From Providencia zhijiangensis (GTDB lineage Bacteria > Pseudomonadota > Gammaproteobacteria > Enterobacterales > Enterobacteriaceae): DNA of 64,000 bases. The translations under genes and the position numbers were made by a program. The notes below the pieces were generated by a model. The model was not told the origin of the DNA. It did not search any database and worked only from the letters and a program-made list of their open reading frames with translations. Below, piece by piece: positions 10,234-21,311 of the stretch (position 1 is its first letter; each line of letters begins with the position of its first letter). The stretch lies in NCBI RefSeq assembly GCF_030315915.2, contig NZ_CP135990.1, positions 2,666,001-2,730,000 on the forward strand, in the 5' to 3' direction.

Positions 10234-11628
10234 ATGCGGACATCTAAGGAAAGCCATTATATTTTCAAAGAACTCAAAGTGCTTTGTGACAAAAACTATA
10301 TCGTGATTATCGATTACAACGAAAAAAGGTTATCCATCGCCACGATAGAAAAACCCAATGACAATTTATTATCCACATTACGTTTTATTGCCAGCGTTCC
10401 TGTTTGTTATGAAATATGGCCTAAAGAAAAAATTGATCATTATTTCAATCGCCATGTTTTAGAAATCAATGAAGATGAAAATAATTATCAGGCTAACACT
10501 ATTGAACCTATCAACGTGGCATCTCCTGCCGTTGATTTTGTCGATGATTTATTAAAGATGGCAGTAAGAAAGCGTGCATCTGATATTCACCTTGAACCAA
10601 CCAAACATAACCTAAAAATTCGCCTTAGAGTGGATGGAAAACTCTACGTTATCCCTTCACCACCCCATGAAATAAACAGTGAGGTTATTGCCCGAATAAA
10701 AATATTATCAAAAATGAATATTGCGGAAAAAAGAATACCACAGGATGGACAAATGAATTGGAGCTTTGAGCGAAAGAACTTTAGCATCCGTCTTTCCAGC
10801 ATGCCCACACTTCATGGCGAGAAATTAGTTCTGAGATTATTAAATACTCAGCTAAAATACTCTCTTGAACAAATTGGGATGTGCCCGACTTTATTACCCC
10901 TATTAAAAAACACATTAAAAAAACCGCAAGGATTGATTCTCGTGACGGGCCCCACTGGTAGCGGGAAAACTGTCACACTTTATAGTGCACTGGAATACCT
11001 TAATCAAACATCAAGAAATATATCCACCATTGAAGACCCTATTGAGATCCCCCTTGGGGGGATCAACCAAACACAAGTACACGAAAAATATTCACTGACT
11101 TTTGCGTTTATTCTTCGTGCACTACTTCGGCAAGATCCTGATGTTATTATGATTGGTGAAATTAGAGACGAAGAAACTGCTCAAATAGCAGCTCGAGCAG
11201 CACAAACAGGGCACCTTGTTCTATCAACACTTCATACTAATTGTACTGTCAGTGCCATTACACGCATGGAGCAACTAGGCGTTGACAGAAATCAACTTCA
11301 ATCTTGTTTAAAAATGGTTATCGCTCAGCGCTTAGTGAGAAAACTTTGCACATACTGTAAACAAGAAACGGTACATATTACTCCGATAAACTCAATGCAG
11401 AATATTAACGAATACCACTCTACAGGGTGTGAACACTGTTTTTCTGGGTTTATGGGGCGCACTGCAATTTATGAATACCTCGATCAAGCACAGCTCGATT
11501 TAATATTAAAAGACAATGGTAAATTAGCTGATAATTTCAAAAATCTATTTCAAGCAAGTCTTGAGCGAGTCGAAGCTGGAGAAACAACATTACAAGAAAT
11601 TTATTCTGTTATCGGACAAGGAGAGTAA
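10234..11628 (+). CDS. hofB: Type IV pilus assembly ATPase (GspE/PilB family)
   Basis: Hexameric secretion ATPase that would power prepilin polymerisation. It carries a Walker A GPTGSGKT near residue 239, an Asp box, Walker B-like MIGEIRDEETA, a His box (LVLSTLHTN) and a tetracysteine zinc motif (CTYC and CEHC). It is 464 residues, as in E. coli HofB (461), so shorter at the N-terminus than PilB proteins. Fourteen bases after ppdD and immediately before hofC. Confidence 0.94.
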   Translation: MRTSKESHYIFKELKVLCDKNYIVIIDYNEKRLSIATIEKPNDNLLSTLRFIASVPVCYEIWPKEKIDHYFNRHVLEINEDENNYQANTIEPINVASPAVDFVDDLLKMAVRKRASDIHLEPTKHNLKIRLRVDGKLYVIPSPPHEINSEVIARIKILSKMNIAEKRIPQDGQMNWSFERKNFSIRLSSMPTLHGEKLVLRLLNTQLKYSLEQIGMCPTLLPLLKNTLKKPQGLILVTGPTGSGKTVTLYSALEYLNQTSRNISTIEDPIEIPLGGINQTQVHEKYSLTFAFILRALLRQDPDVIMIGEIRDEETAQIAARAAQTGHLVLSTLHTNCTVSAITRMEQLGVDRNQLQSCLKMVIAQRLVRKLCTYCKQETVHITPINSMQNINEYHSTGCEHCFSGFMGRTAIYEYLDQAQLDLILKDNGKLADNFKNLFQASLERVEAGETTLQEIYSVIGQGE

Positions 11629-11632
11629 ATTA

Positions 11633-12817
11633 ATGTTTATCTATAATTACACCTCACTTGAAAATAATTCGTATATAACTGATAGCTTAGTGGCAAAAAA
11701 TAAACAACAAGCTTTTTTAGATATAATTAAACGAGGACAAACGCCAATATCCATAAAGTTTAAATCTATATTTATATTGGACAAGGAAAATTTAAACTAC
11801 AGAATTCATTTCTTCCATCAGCTAAATATACTATCTTCATCAGGAATCAGTTTATTAAAATGTTTTCAATTACTTCAACTTAATTGTCATTTACCCTTTT
11901 GGAAGAACCTCATTAATCAAGCAATCAATGATTTAGAAAAGGGTATTAGTTTTATTAAGAACTTAGAAAGTCACCCACGTATTTTTAATAGTACAATAAT
12001 TAGCTTAATCGCAATCGCCGAAAAAACGGGAAAATATGATGAAAGCTTTTTGATCATCAAGAATATGCTTGAACATAATCAAAAAACATCAATCTTAATA
12101 AAAAAAGCCTTGCGTTACCCAGTTACCCTCGTAGGGTTCTCTGGCCTATTACTTATCATTATGCTGGTTTTTGTCATTCCGCAGTTTGTTGATATTTACG
12201 AAAGCTTTCAACAGGAATTACCATCCATAACTAAGGTAGTTATTATCATATCGGATACTCTGATTGAGAATTTTCAATGGCTACTATTAACACTGTCCAC
12301 CACTATATTCTTATTTATTAAATATAGGTCATATGTATCCAGAAAACTGAGCCATTTAATGCAATATCTTCCTTATATCAATAACATCATCAGAGCCAAA
12401 AATTTGAACATCTACTTTTTAACATTATCTTCCACATTAAAATCAGGATTACCCCTCATTGAATGCCTTGATTGCTCAACTAAAACGATAGTGCATCATA
12501 AATACAAGGAAGAATGTCATGAAATTTATCACTCCGTTCTTAGAGGAGCTTCATTATCCGATGCAATGAAAAATACTCAGCTCTTTCCAAAATTAGTAGT
12601 TCAGTTAATTTCCTTGGCGGAAGAATCTGGCAAGCTAGAGTATTTTGCAGTATATTTATTTAAGTATTATTCAAGGCAATATAAGACCATTACGGAGCAT
12701 CATCTTAAGAGCCTTGAACCTATATTACTCTTATTTATAGCTATCATTATCTGCCTAATAATGTTTGCTATGTATTTACCAATATTTAAATTAGGCTCAG
12801 TCATTTCTGGAATGTAG
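11633..12817 (+). CDS. hofC: Type IV pilus inner-membrane platform protein (GspF/PilC family)
   Basis: Polytopic inner-membrane platform of the pilus assembly system with two GspF repeats (about residues 60-180 and 260-380) and three hydrophobic segments, the clearest being GLLLIIMLVFVIPQF and the C-terminal LLLFIAIIICLIMFAMYL. The start at 11633 (MFIYNYTS) is favoured by AAGGAGAG at 11618-11624; an upstream in-frame codon at 11561 lies inside hofB. 394 residues, near the E. coli length of 400. Notably AT-rich compared with flanking genes. Confidence 0.92.
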   Translation: MFIYNYTSLENNSYITDSLVAKNKQQAFLDIIKRGQTPISIKFKSIFILDKENLNYRIHFFHQLNILSSSGISLLKCFQLLQLNCHLPFWKNLINQAINDLEKGISFIKNLESHPRIFNSTIISLIAIAEKTGKYDESFLIIKNMLEHNQKTSILIKKALRYPVTLVGFSGLLLIIMLVFVIPQFVDIYESFQQELPSITKVVIIISDTLIENFQWLLLTLSTTIFLFIKYRSYVSRKLSHLMQYLPYINNIIRAKNLNIYFLTLSSTLKSGLPLIECLDCSTKTIVHHKYKEECHEIYHSVLRGASLSDAMKNTQLFPKLVVQLISLAEESGKLEYFAVYLFKYYSRQYKTITEHHLKSLEPILLLFIAIIICLIMFAMYLPIFKLGSVISGM

Positions 12818-12972
12818 CTTAATTACATAAAGAAAACAGTTCAATTTAGAGAGTAAAAATAGATTGAAATCACACATATATCCATAACATGATAACTTGA
12901 CTCAATTGTATACAGACAAATTAAAACTTTCAGTGTAACCTGACTTATTTCCCGTAAACTAATGAATCATTT

Positions 12973-13578
12973 ATGTCTTATATCGTTGCCCTCACTGGGG
13001 GGATAGGAAGTGGTAAAACAACCGTTGCCAACGAATTTGCTAAACTAGGGGTTCCACTTGTTGATGCTGATGTCATCGCCCGCCAAGTTGTTGAACCTAA
13101 TACCCCTGCATTGATCAGCATTCAACAGCACTTTGGTCAAGATGTGTTAAACCATGATGGCACTTTAAATAGAGGTTTCTTACGGACAGTTGTTTTTTCC
13201 GAACCTAAGGAAAAAGCGTGGCTAAATGCGCTGCTTCATCCTTTGATACAACAAGAAACGCAGACACAGCTTCAGCAGGCTAACTATCCTTATGTTTTAT
13301 GGGTAATCCCCCTGCTTATTGAAAATAAAATTTCGCATTTAGCAGATCGTGTTCTTGTCGTTGATGTAACAAGAGAAGAACAAATAGAAAGAACGATTAG
13401 ACGCGATGACACCAGCCTAGAGCATGTTATTAATATATTAAATGCTCAAGCATCTCGAGAAGAAAGGTTGTCATATGCTGACGATATCATCACTAATCAT
13501 ACAGATGATACTGAGCTGCCAAATAGAGTTGCAGAACTACACAAGCAATACCTAGCACTTGCAGCACAAAAAGAATAG
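12973..13578 (+). CDS. coaE: Dephospho-CoA kinase
   Basis: Last step of CoA synthesis: phosphorylates the 3' hydroxyl of dephospho-CoA with ATP. The P-loop GGIGSGKT is at residues 9-16, followed by [12 protein letters not shown] and the RRDDTSLEH lid region. 201 residues against 206 in E. coli. Separated from hofC by 155 bases, and followed closely by zapD and yacG, the conserved coaE-zapD-yacG set. Confidence 0.97.
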   Translation: MSYIVALTGGIGSGKTTVANEFAKLGVPLVDADVIARQVVEPNTPALISIQQHFGQDVLNHDGTLNRGFLRTVVFSEPKEKAWLNALLHPLIQQETQTQLQQANYPYVLWVIPLLIENKISHLADRVLVVDVTREEQIERTIRRDDTSLEHVINILNAQASREERLSYADDIITNHTDDTELPNRVAELHKQYLALAAQKE

Positions 13579-13586
13579 GAATGAGC

Positions 13587-14345
13587 ATGAGCGAAAAAAT
13601 CGAAACAACTTTGGTTACTTATGAATATCCAATGAATGAAAAAATTCGTTCTTGGCTGCGGCTTGAAACATTATTAATGCAAATCTATGAACAGAGCCAT
13701 ATAACCTCCTACTCCTCTGGAATCGCCTTTTTCCGCTCTGTTTCTGAACTGATTGAAATATTGGATAGAGGTGAAGTTCGCTCAGACCTTATCAAAGAAC
13801 TCGAAAGACAAAAAAGTAGGCTACTCAGTTGGGCTGATGCTCCAAATGTTGATAAAACATTAATCACCTCTCTTTTAAATGACCTAACACCGAAAATAAG
13901 CAGTTTAATGTCTGCGCCTCGATTTGGCCATCAACTACGCAATGATAAAATTATTAGCATGGTTCGCCAACGTCTCAGCATTCCCGGTGGATGCTGTAAC
14001 TTTGATTTACCCACCCTTCAACTGTGGTTAAACATCCCTCAATCAGATAGAGATAATGAAATAAAAAGCTGGCTAAATAGTTTAGACCCTCTGCAAGATG
14101 CTTTAAAAACCGCGTTATTACTAATCCGCCAGAATGGCAGTTTTGAACCAGCCGAATCTCACAATGGTTTTTTCCAAGGTAATGTCGAAGGAAAAGAGCT
14201 TTTACGTATTAAATTATCACCAGAGCATTTGATATACCCTCAAATTTCAGGGCATAAAACGCGTTTTGCCTTACGTTTTCTTCATATCGATAGTGAGAAT
14301 GGTATACTCCCAGACGTAATTCATTTTCAGTTAGCCTGTTGTTAG
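13587..14345 (+). CDS. zapD: Cell division protein ZapD (Z-ring cross-linker)
   Basis: Binds the FtsZ C-terminus and bundles protofilaments. Family hallmarks are NEKIRSWLRLE at the N-terminus, the VRQRLSIPGGCCNFDLP segment, and the C-terminal PQISGHKTRFALRFL and LACC. An ATG at 13581 is also in frame, but AGGA at 13577-13580 touches it with no spacing, while it sits 6 bases before the ATG at 13587, so 13587 is preferred (252 residues). Between coaE and yacG. Confidence 0.94.
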   Translation: MSEKIETTLVTYEYPMNEKIRSWLRLETLLMQIYEQSHITSYSSGIAFFRSVSELIEILDRGEVRSDLIKELERQKSRLLSWADAPNVDKTLITSLLNDLTPKISSLMSAPRFGHQLRNDKIISMVRQRLSIPGGCCNFDLPTLQLWLNIPQSDRDNEIKSWLNSLDPLQDALKTALLLIRQNGSFEPAESHNGFFQGNVEGKELLRIKLSPEHLIYPQISGHKTRFALRFLHIDSENGILPDVIHFQLACC

Positions 14346-14360
14346 TTTGAGAGTCGATGT

Positions 14361-14558
14361 ATGAATGAAATTATTGAAGTCAATTGTCCGACTTGCCAAA
14401 AAGTCGTGACTTGGAATGAATCCAGTCCTTTTCGTCCATTTTGCAGTAAGAGATGTCAATTGATTGATCTAGGCGAGTGGGCCGCCGAAGAAAAACGCAT
14501 AGAAAGCCAAGGTGATATTTCCGATAGCGATAATTGGAGTGAAGCACCCGAGCATTAA
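14361..14558 (+). CDS. yacG: DNA gyrase inhibitor YacG (zinc-binding)
   Basis: Small zinc protein that binds GyrB and inhibits gyrase in E. coli. The four zinc ligands are in CPTC (C9, C12) and CSKRC (C28, C32), and the conserved [20 protein letters not shown] block is complete. 65 residues, the usual size. Last of coaE-zapD-yacG. Confidence 0.96.
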   Translation: MNEIIEVNCPTCQKVVTWNESSPFRPFCSKRCQLIDLGEWAAEEKRIESQGDISDSDNWSEAPEH

Positions 14559-14579
14559 TTTCACTTTATCTGTGTTGAT

Positions 14580-14619
14580 AATGAAAATAGCCAAATCTCT
14601 ACATTAGGCTATTTTCATT
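14580..14619. terminator. Bidirectional terminator between yacG and mutT
   Basis: A 13-bp perfect stem (AATGAAAATAGCC at 14580-14592 with GGCTATTTTCATT at 14607-14619) lies between two convergent genes and carries A/T runs on both sides. Confidence 0.8.
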
Positions 14620-14641
14620 CTTCATTACTGACGACTGGTTG

Positions 14642-15040
14642 TTACGCGTCCTTAATCAGCATATCAACAATCACGCGATTAGCAGGTGGAAACTCTTCAG
14701 CAATTAAGCTTTGCTGCTCAATCCAACGTGATTTTTGCCCTTCTTTTCCATAAGGGTCATTTTTCCAGCCTGAAACCATAAAGAAATAGAGCGTAATAAA
14801 TCTATCGTCAAATTCATGATCAACTTGATGGAATAGATCACAGTCAGTCACCGCAATACCCACTTCTTCTTCCAATTCACGGATCAGTGCGTCCTTCGGG
14901 TCTTCCCCCTTTTCTAGCTTCCCACCAGGAAATTCCCAAAACCCAGCCATGTGAGTACCTTCTGGTCGCTGAGTAATAAAAATATGTTGCTGAGCATTAC
15001 GAATGATCCCAGCGGCAATATGCAGATGTTTTTTTTCCAT
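14642..15040 (-). CDS. mutT: 8-oxo-dGTP diphosphatase MutT
   Basis: Sanitises oxidised nucleotides, preventing A:T to C:G transversions. The Nudix box GX5EX7REUXEEXGU is seen as GKLEKGEDPKDALIRELEEE followed by VGI (about residues 38-60). 132 residues, against 129 in E. coli. Downstream of secA as in E. coli, but a strong terminator sits between the two. Confidence 0.96.
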   Translation of the reverse strand: MEKKHLHIAAGIIRNAQQHIFITQRPEGTHMAGFWEFPGGKLEKGEDPKDALIRELEEEVGIAVTDCDLFHQVDHEFDDRFITLYFFMVSGWKNDPYGKEGQKSRWIEQQSLIAEEFPPANRVIVDMLIKDA

Positions 15041-15054
15041 AATTTCTTCATTAA

Positions 15055-15076
15055 AAAGGCGGGTTTCCCCGCCTTT
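15055..15076 (-). terminator. secA terminator
   Basis: AAAGGCGGG (15055-15063) pairs with CCCGCCTTT (15068-15076) around a 4-base loop, followed on the minus strand by a T run. It lies 25 bases past the secA stop and upstream of mutT, so mutT probably relies on readthrough or its own promoter. Confidence 0.85.
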
Positions 15077-15100
15077 ATTGATTATTTACTGAATTCTAAA

Positions 15101-17812
15101 TTAATTTAAGCGGCCATGGCACTGCTTGTATTTTTTACCAGAACCGCAAGGGCATGGATCATTACGACCAATTTTATTACCTTGGGTTGCAATCTTCGCT
15201 TCTGCTTCTGTCATTAGCGATTCAGCTTCAGCCTCATGGCTTAAATGCTGTTTCTTCGCCAAACGTTCAGCTTCTTCACGACGTTGCTGCTCTAATGCTT
15301 CAACTTCTTCCGGTAAACGTACTTGTACTTTTGACAAGGTACTGATCACTTCATATTTCAATGCTTCCAACATATTGGCAAACATACTGAAGGACTCACG
15401 TTTGTATTCTTGTTTTGGATCTTTTTGCGCATAGCCACGTAAATGGATACCTTGACGTAAATAGTCCATGGAAGCTAAATGCTCTTTCCATAATGTATCC
15501 AGCGTTTGCAACATAACGCCTTTTTCAAAATTACGCATTGCTTCAGAGCTAACGATCTCTTCTTTACGCTGGTAAATTTCAATCGCTTTTTCCATGATAC
15601 GTTCGCGCAAAGTTTCTTCGTGAAGTTCAGGCTCTTTGTCTAACCACTCTTGAATTGGTAAGTCGAGGTCAAAATCGTTCACTAAACGTTTTTGCAGACC
15701 ATCAATATCCCACATTTCTTCCAGTGATTGAGGCGGAATATATGCATCAATAATAGTGGTAAAGACATCTTCACGAATGCTGTCTACGGTTTCTTTAATA
15801 TCGCCGCCATCCAGCAGTTCATTACGCTGAGTATAGATAGCACGACGTTGGTCACTTGCCACATCATCATATTCAAGTAATTGTTTACGAATATCAAAGT
15901 TACGGCTTTCAACTTTACGCTGTGCGTTAGCAATTGCTTTTGTTACCCAAGGGTGTTCAATAGCTTCGCCCGGTTTCATACCCAGTTTTTTCATCATGCC
16001 CGTAACACGGTCTGATGCGAAGATACGCATTAAAGCATCTTCCATAGACAGATAGAAACGTGATGAACCAGCATCACCTTGACGTCCCGCACGACCACGT
16101 AACTGGTTATCGATACGGCGAGATTCATGGCGCTCTGTACCAATGATATGTAAACCGCCAGCCGCTAACACTTCATCGTGACGAATTTTCCAGTTCGCTT
16201 TGATTTCATCAATTTGTTCTTGCGTTGGGTTCTCTAGCGCAGCCACTTCTGACTGCCAGCTTCCCCCCAACATGATATCGGTACCACGACCCGCCATGTT
16301 AGTTGCGATGGTTACAGCGCTTTTTTGCCCTGCATTAGCGATAATATCAGCTTCCATTGCGTGGAATTTCGCATTCAATACGTTATGAGCAATTTTTGCT
16401 TTAGTCAGCGCATGCGAAATTAATTCAGATTTTTCAATTGAAATAGTACCAACCAGAACTGGCTGACCTTTGGCGGTTTTATCACGGATATCTTCAATAA
16501 TTGCTTCAAATTTGTCTGCTTCAGTCATATAGACTAAATCAGGCATATCCTTACGAACCATTGGACGGTTAGTTGGGATAACAATCGTGTCCAGTTTATA
16601 GATAGAGCTAAATTCGAATGCTTCGGTGTCCGCAGTACCGGTCATACCCGCTAATTTTTCGTATAAGCGGAAATAGTTCTGGAAAGTAATCGATGCCAAT
16701 GTTTGGTTTTCATTATGGATCTCAACACCTTCTTTTGCTTCAACAGCTTGGTGCAGACCATCAGACCAACGGCGCCCTTCCATTGTACGACCAGTATGTT
16801 CGTCGACAATAATGACTTGGTTATCTTTAACAATATAGTCAACATCACGAGTAAACAGTGCGTGTGCACGTAAACCTGCCATGACGTGGTGCATCAGCAT
16901 AATGTTTGATGGTGAATAAAGCGACTCGCCTTCATCCATTAAACCAGCTTTTGCCAGTAATTCTTCAACCAGAACCAGACCGCGCTCTGTGATTGTTACC
17001 TGACGAGATTTTTCATCAACCGAGAAGTGACCTTCACCTTGGAAAGTGTCTGAGTCTTCTTTTTCTTGTCGAACGAGTTTCGGGATCAGTTTGTCCACTT
17101 TGATGTACAGATCCGAGCTATCTTCTGCTGGGCCTGAAATGATCAGTGGCGTACGCGCTTCATCAATAAGGATAGAATCCACCTCATCCACTAATGCGTA
17201 ATGCAGTTTACGTTGAACGCGATCTTCTGGGCTAAATGCCATGTTGTCACGTAAATAGTCGAAACCAAATTCGTTGTTAGTACCGTAAGTAATGTCTTCC
17301 GCATAAGCTTGACGCTTTGCAGGTGGAGCCATACCCGATAAGTTAATACCCACGGTTAAGCCTAAAAACTCGAATAATGGGCGGTTATTTTCCGCATCTC
17401 GTTTTGCTAGGTAGTCGTTCACGGTAACAACGTGAACCCCTTTGCCTGATAATGCGTTAATGTATGCTGGCAGCGTTGCAGTCAGTGTTTTACCTTCACC
17501 TGTACGCATTTCTGCGATGCAGCGCTCGTTCAGTACCATACCACCGATTAACTGAACGTCGAAGTGACGCATACCGAAGACACGTTTACTTGCTTCACGC
17601 ACTGTCGCAAACGCTTCAGGGATCATATTTTCAATGCTTTCGCCTTGTTTTAAACGCTCACGAAATTCTACGGTTTTGGCCTTCAGCTCGTCATCCGATA
17701 ATTTCTCAAACTCAGGCTCTAACTTGTTAATTTTTTCCACTTCTTTACGCAGACGGCGCAGAGTACGGTCATTACGGCTACCAAATACTTTGGTTAATAG
17801 TTTAGTTAACAT
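15101..17812 (-). CDS. secA: Protein translocase ATPase SecA
   Basis: Motor of Sec-dependent export. It has the DEAD-like Walker A region [16 protein letters not shown] (about residue 102), the [19 protein letters not shown] segment, the second nucleotide-binding fold with [10 protein letters not shown] and the [15 protein letters not shown] helicase motif, and the C-terminal zinc tail [13 protein letters not shown] that binds SecB. The start at 17812 ([17 protein letters not shown]) matches the family; a frame extension to 17833 is not supported. 903 residues. Downstream of secM, whose translation arrest is expected to set secA translation. Confidence 0.98.
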   Translation of the reverse strand: MLTKLLTKVFGSRNDRTLRRLRKEVEKINKLEPEFEKLSDDELKAKTVEFRERLKQGESIENMIPEAFATVREASKRVFGMRHFDVQLIGGMVLNERCIAEMRTGEGKTLTATLPAYINALSGKGVHVVTVNDYLAKRDAENNRPLFEFLGLTVGINLSGMAPPAKRQAYAEDITYGTNNEFGFDYLRDNMAFSPEDRVQRKLHYALVDEVDSILIDEARTPLIISGPAEDSSDLYIKVDKLIPKLVRQEKEDSDTFQGEGHFSVDEKSRQVTITERGLVLVEELLAKAGLMDEGESLYSPSNIMLMHHVMAGLRAHALFTRDVDYIVKDNQVIIVDEHTGRTMEGRRWSDGLHQAVEAKEGVEIHNENQTLASITFQNYFRLYEKLAGMTGTADTEAFEFSSIYKLDTIVIPTNRPMVRKDMPDLVYMTEADKFEAIIEDIRDKTAKGQPVLVGTISIEKSELISHALTKAKIAHNVLNAKFHAMEADIIANAGQKSAVTIATNMAGRGTDIMLGGSWQSEVAALENPTQEQIDEIKANWKIRHDEVLAAGGLHIIGTERHESRRIDNQLRGRAGRQGDAGSSRFYLSMEDALMRIFASDRVTGMMKKLGMKPGEAIEHPWVTKAIANAQRKVESRNFDIRKQLLEYDDVASDQRRAIYTQRNELLDGGDIKETVDSIREDVFTTIIDAYIPPQSLEEMWDIDGLQKRLVNDFDLDLPIQEWLDKEPELHEETLRERIMEKAIEIYQRKEEIVSSEAMRNFEKGVMLQTLDTLWKEHLASMDYLRQGIHLRGYAQKDPKQEYKRESFSMFANMLEALKYEVISTLSKVQVRLPEEVEALEQQRREEAERLAKKQHLSHEAEAESLMTEAEAKIATQGNKIGRNDPCPCGSGKKYKQCHGRLN

Positions 17813-17907
17813 ATTTTTTCTCAGGTAAATCAATTAATTATTTGAATTAGTGGTTTTTGACACGACGAGAAGCGACCCAATGGTAGGCTTTACATCGCTA
17901 AATGGAT

Positions 17908-18435
17908 TTAGGCGAAAAAGGGTCCAGCCCGAATGCCATGTACCTGAGCAACCCAAATCGCGGGCTGATAAACAGTAAAGAGAGGGTAGATATGTTCGCT
18001 AGCTTGAGTCGTTGCCACATCCCATTGTAAAGATCGCTGCGCCAACATCGCGTACAGCGTATCTAACATTAATTGAGGGGCAAATAGCGTCTCTTTTTGT
18101 AGCTTACTTTTGTCGGTATCTTCATCTTCAGTTGCTGAAAAGGCAAAAGTCAGTTGGCGGATAACATTACGTACCGCATGTTGCTGCCAGTAATTGACCG
18201 AGTAAGAAGACGAGGATGAAGAGCGTTGGGAGTTCTGCTGCGCAAATAAGTTATCGAAAGCATTTACAGCTTGGCTTTGTCGATTCGCTGGCGCAGAATT
18301 AACTTGAGTTTGCTGAGATTCTGATAAGGCATTTAAAATTGTAGGCAAGCCAACACCCGTAGCCACAACACCTAATAACAGGTGGGACCAAAAGTATCGT
18401 CTACCTAAATGTCGCCAAAAATTTAAAATGCCCAT
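17908..18435 (-). CDS. secM: Secretion monitor SecM (translation arrest peptide)
   Basis: Regulatory exported peptide that stalls its own ribosome until pulled by the Sec machinery, exposing the secA start. The C-terminal arrest motif reads YQPAIWVAQVHGIRAGP and is followed by only three residues. Against the E. coli motif FxxxxWIxxxxGIRAGP it carries Tyr for Phe150 and Val for Ile156. The N-terminus has a basic stretch and a hydrophobic segment (about residues 15-35) consistent with its long signal sequence. The ATG at 18435 is used; the codon before it is TTG. The secM-secA gap is 95 bases. Confidence 0.94.
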   Translation of the reverse strand: MGILNFWRHLGRRYFWSHLLLGVVATGVGLPTILNALSESQQTQVNSAPANRQSQAVNAFDNLFAQQNSQRSSSSSSYSVNYWQQHAVRNVIRQLTFAFSATEDEDTDKSKLQKETLFAPQLMLDTLYAMLAQRSLQWDVATTQASEHIYPLFTVYQPAIWVAQVHGIRAGPFFA

Positions 18436-18521
18436 CAAACTCTTATATAATTTATAGATTAAAGTATGATTCCCAATTATGTTCTGACATCTTTAGCAAT
18501 CGCGTAAAATGAGAGTTCACA

Positions 18522-19043
18522 ATGAGAGATAGTCATCCACAAGCACTTTTCGATGTTCTCGAAGAGTCTCTGGCGAAAACATCAAACACTTTACAAACTA
18601 TTCAGCGAAATGCAAAAGCTATTCTAAAATTGAATCGTGTTGTAAAAAGTTTGCTGCCAGCAGAAATTAAACCCATGTGTCGAGTGGCAAACTACCGTAA
18701 TAACATTATGGTTATCGAAGTGGCTAATGCCAGTTGGATGACCCGCCTTAATTACGAGAAAATGAATCTTACTTCTGCATTAAGGTCGTCTATTCTACCA
18801 TCTTTATCTTCCATCGACATCAGAATCAACCCCGATCTTATACGAAAATCTAAGCAAAATAGCTCATTGAATAAGCAATCAGTGAATCAAAAAGAAAATC
18901 GTAATCAAAGACAGATTAGTACGCAGACCGCAGAGCAGTTATTAAGATTAGCGAAAAAGAGCCCGAAGGGATTAAAAGAGAAATTTGAGCGGCTGGCTGC
19001 ATTAGCCGGAGAGAGTACTAATGCAACCAACAGAAAAGGCTAA
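18522..19043 (+). CDS. DUF721 / DciA-like protein
   Basis: A 173-residue protein whose N-terminal 100 residues match the DUF721 (DciA) fold: an early helical part, then the conserved segment VIEVANASWMTRLNYEKMNLTSALR and a following INPDLI strand. DciA is the helicase-loading partner of DnaB in many bacteria lacking DnaC. The C-terminal 70 residues are basic and helical. It is divergent from secM and convergent with lpxC, a position where other gammaproteobacteria carry DUF721 genes. Its function here is inferred by family only, and if the genome also encodes DnaC its role could differ. Confidence 0.75.
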   Translation: MRDSHPQALFDVLEESLAKTSNTLQTIQRNAKAILKLNRVVKSLLPAEIKPMCRVANYRNNIMVIEVANASWMTRLNYEKMNLTSALRSSILPSLSSIDIRINPDLIRKSKQNSSLNKQSVNQKENRNQRQISTQTAEQLLRLAKKSPKGLKEKFERLAALAGESTNATNRKG

Positions 19044-19064
19044 CCCTGGCTGGCAGAGATAGCC

Positions 19065-20053
<989 letters not shown>

Positions 20054-20096
20054 AAAATTTTAGCACAAAAAGCGGAAAAACCAATCTAATTAAAAA

Positions 20097-21254
20097 TTAA
20101 TCGGCCTGTTTACGCAAGAAAGCTGGGATATCTAAGTAATCCGGCTCTTTATTTACTTGTGTATTTTGGTCGTTAACGGCTTTTGCAGCTGGTTTTTCAT
20201 CATTTAATGAAGACATGCTATTTTGCATTTGCTGATAGCGTTGCTCCATAGAAGCTTGCTGAGACATTTTATTGCTAACTAAAGTAATTTCTGGACGTTT
20301 GTCCATACCAATACCTGTAGCAACAACAGTCACGCGCAATTCTTCATGCATTTCTGGGTCTAAAGAGGTACCGATTACGACAGTCGCATTATCTGATGCG
20401 AATGCACGAATGGTATTACCCACTGTTTCAAACTCATCCAAGCGCAGGTCAAAACCAGCAGTGATGTTGACCAGAACACCACGCGCGCCAGACAGGTCGA
20501 TATCTTCCAGAAGTGGGCTAGAAATTGCCATTTCAGCAGCTTCTTCCGCTCTATCTTCGCCACGAGCCACACCAGAACCCATCATCGCGTAGCCCATTTC
20601 TGACATCACGGTACGTACGTCAGCAAAGTCCACGTTCATTAAACCTGGGCGAGTGATTAGCTCAGCGATACCTTGAACTGCACCTTTTAATACGTCGTTA
20701 GCCGCACCAAAAGCATCCAGTAAAGAGATACCACGACCAAGTACTTTCAGTAATTTGTCGTTAGGGATAGTGATCAGCGAGTCAACGTGCTTGGATAGCT
20801 CAGTGATACCCGCTTCCGCGAATGCCATACGTTTTTTGCCTTCGAAATTGAATGGCTTAGTCACGACAGCAACGGTTAGGATACCTAATTCTTTAGCAAC
20901 TTCAGCAACGACTGGCGCAGCACCAGTACCCGTACCACCGCCCATACCTGCAGCGATGAACACCATATCTGCGCCATCAAGAGCATTGCGCAGTGCTTCA
21001 CGGTCTTCTTCCGCCGCGTTACGGCCAACTTCTGGGTTTGCACCCGCACCCAGACCTTTAGTAATACCTGTACCGATCTGAATGGTTTGTCCGACTGCGG
21101 TTTTACGCAGGGCTTGTGCGTCGGTGTTGACTGCAAAGAACTCAACACCTTCAATGCGCTCGCGTACCATGTGTTCAACGGCATTTCCGCCGCCGCCGCC
21201 AACGCCGATGACTTTAATCACCGCATCGTTGGTTAGCTCCATTGGTTCAAACAT
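20097..21254 (-). CDS. ftsZ: Cell division GTPase FtsZ
   Basis: Tubulin-like GTPase forming the Z ring. The tubulin signature GGGTGTG is at residues 105-111, the T7 synergy region ([11 protein letters not shown]) and the C-terminal conserved peptide [14 protein letters not shown], which binds FtsA, ZipA and ZapD, are intact. 385 residues. Last gene of the dcw cluster, 57 bases after ftsA. Confidence 0.99.
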   Translation of the reverse strand: MFEPMELTNDAVIKVIGVGGGGGNAVEHMVRERIEGVEFFAVNTDAQALRKTAVGQTIQIGTGITKGLGAGANPEVGRNAAEEDREALRNALDGADMVFIAAGMGGGTGTGAAPVVAEVAKELGILTVAVVTKPFNFEGKKRMAFAEAGITELSKHVDSLITIPNDKLLKVLGRGISLLDAFGAANDVLKGAVQGIAELITRPGLMNVDFADVRTVMSEMGYAMMGSGVARGEDRAEEAAEMAISSPLLEDIDLSGARGVLVNITAGFDLRLDEFETVGNTIRAFASDNATVVIGTSLDPEMHEELRVTVVATGIGMDKRPEITLVSNKMSQQASMEQRYQQMQNSMSSLNDEKPAAKAVNDQNTQVNKEPDYLDIPAFLRKQAD

Positions 21255-21311
21255 AATGTCTCTCCGTTTTGTGCTTACTATTGAAGCTAATAATATGCTT
21301 CTAAATAAAAA

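Noticed and set aside
10234-12817. Active general secretion (type II) system
   Set aside because: Only ppdD-hofB-hofC are present; no secretin or other pilus genes in the window, so a full system cannot be claimed.
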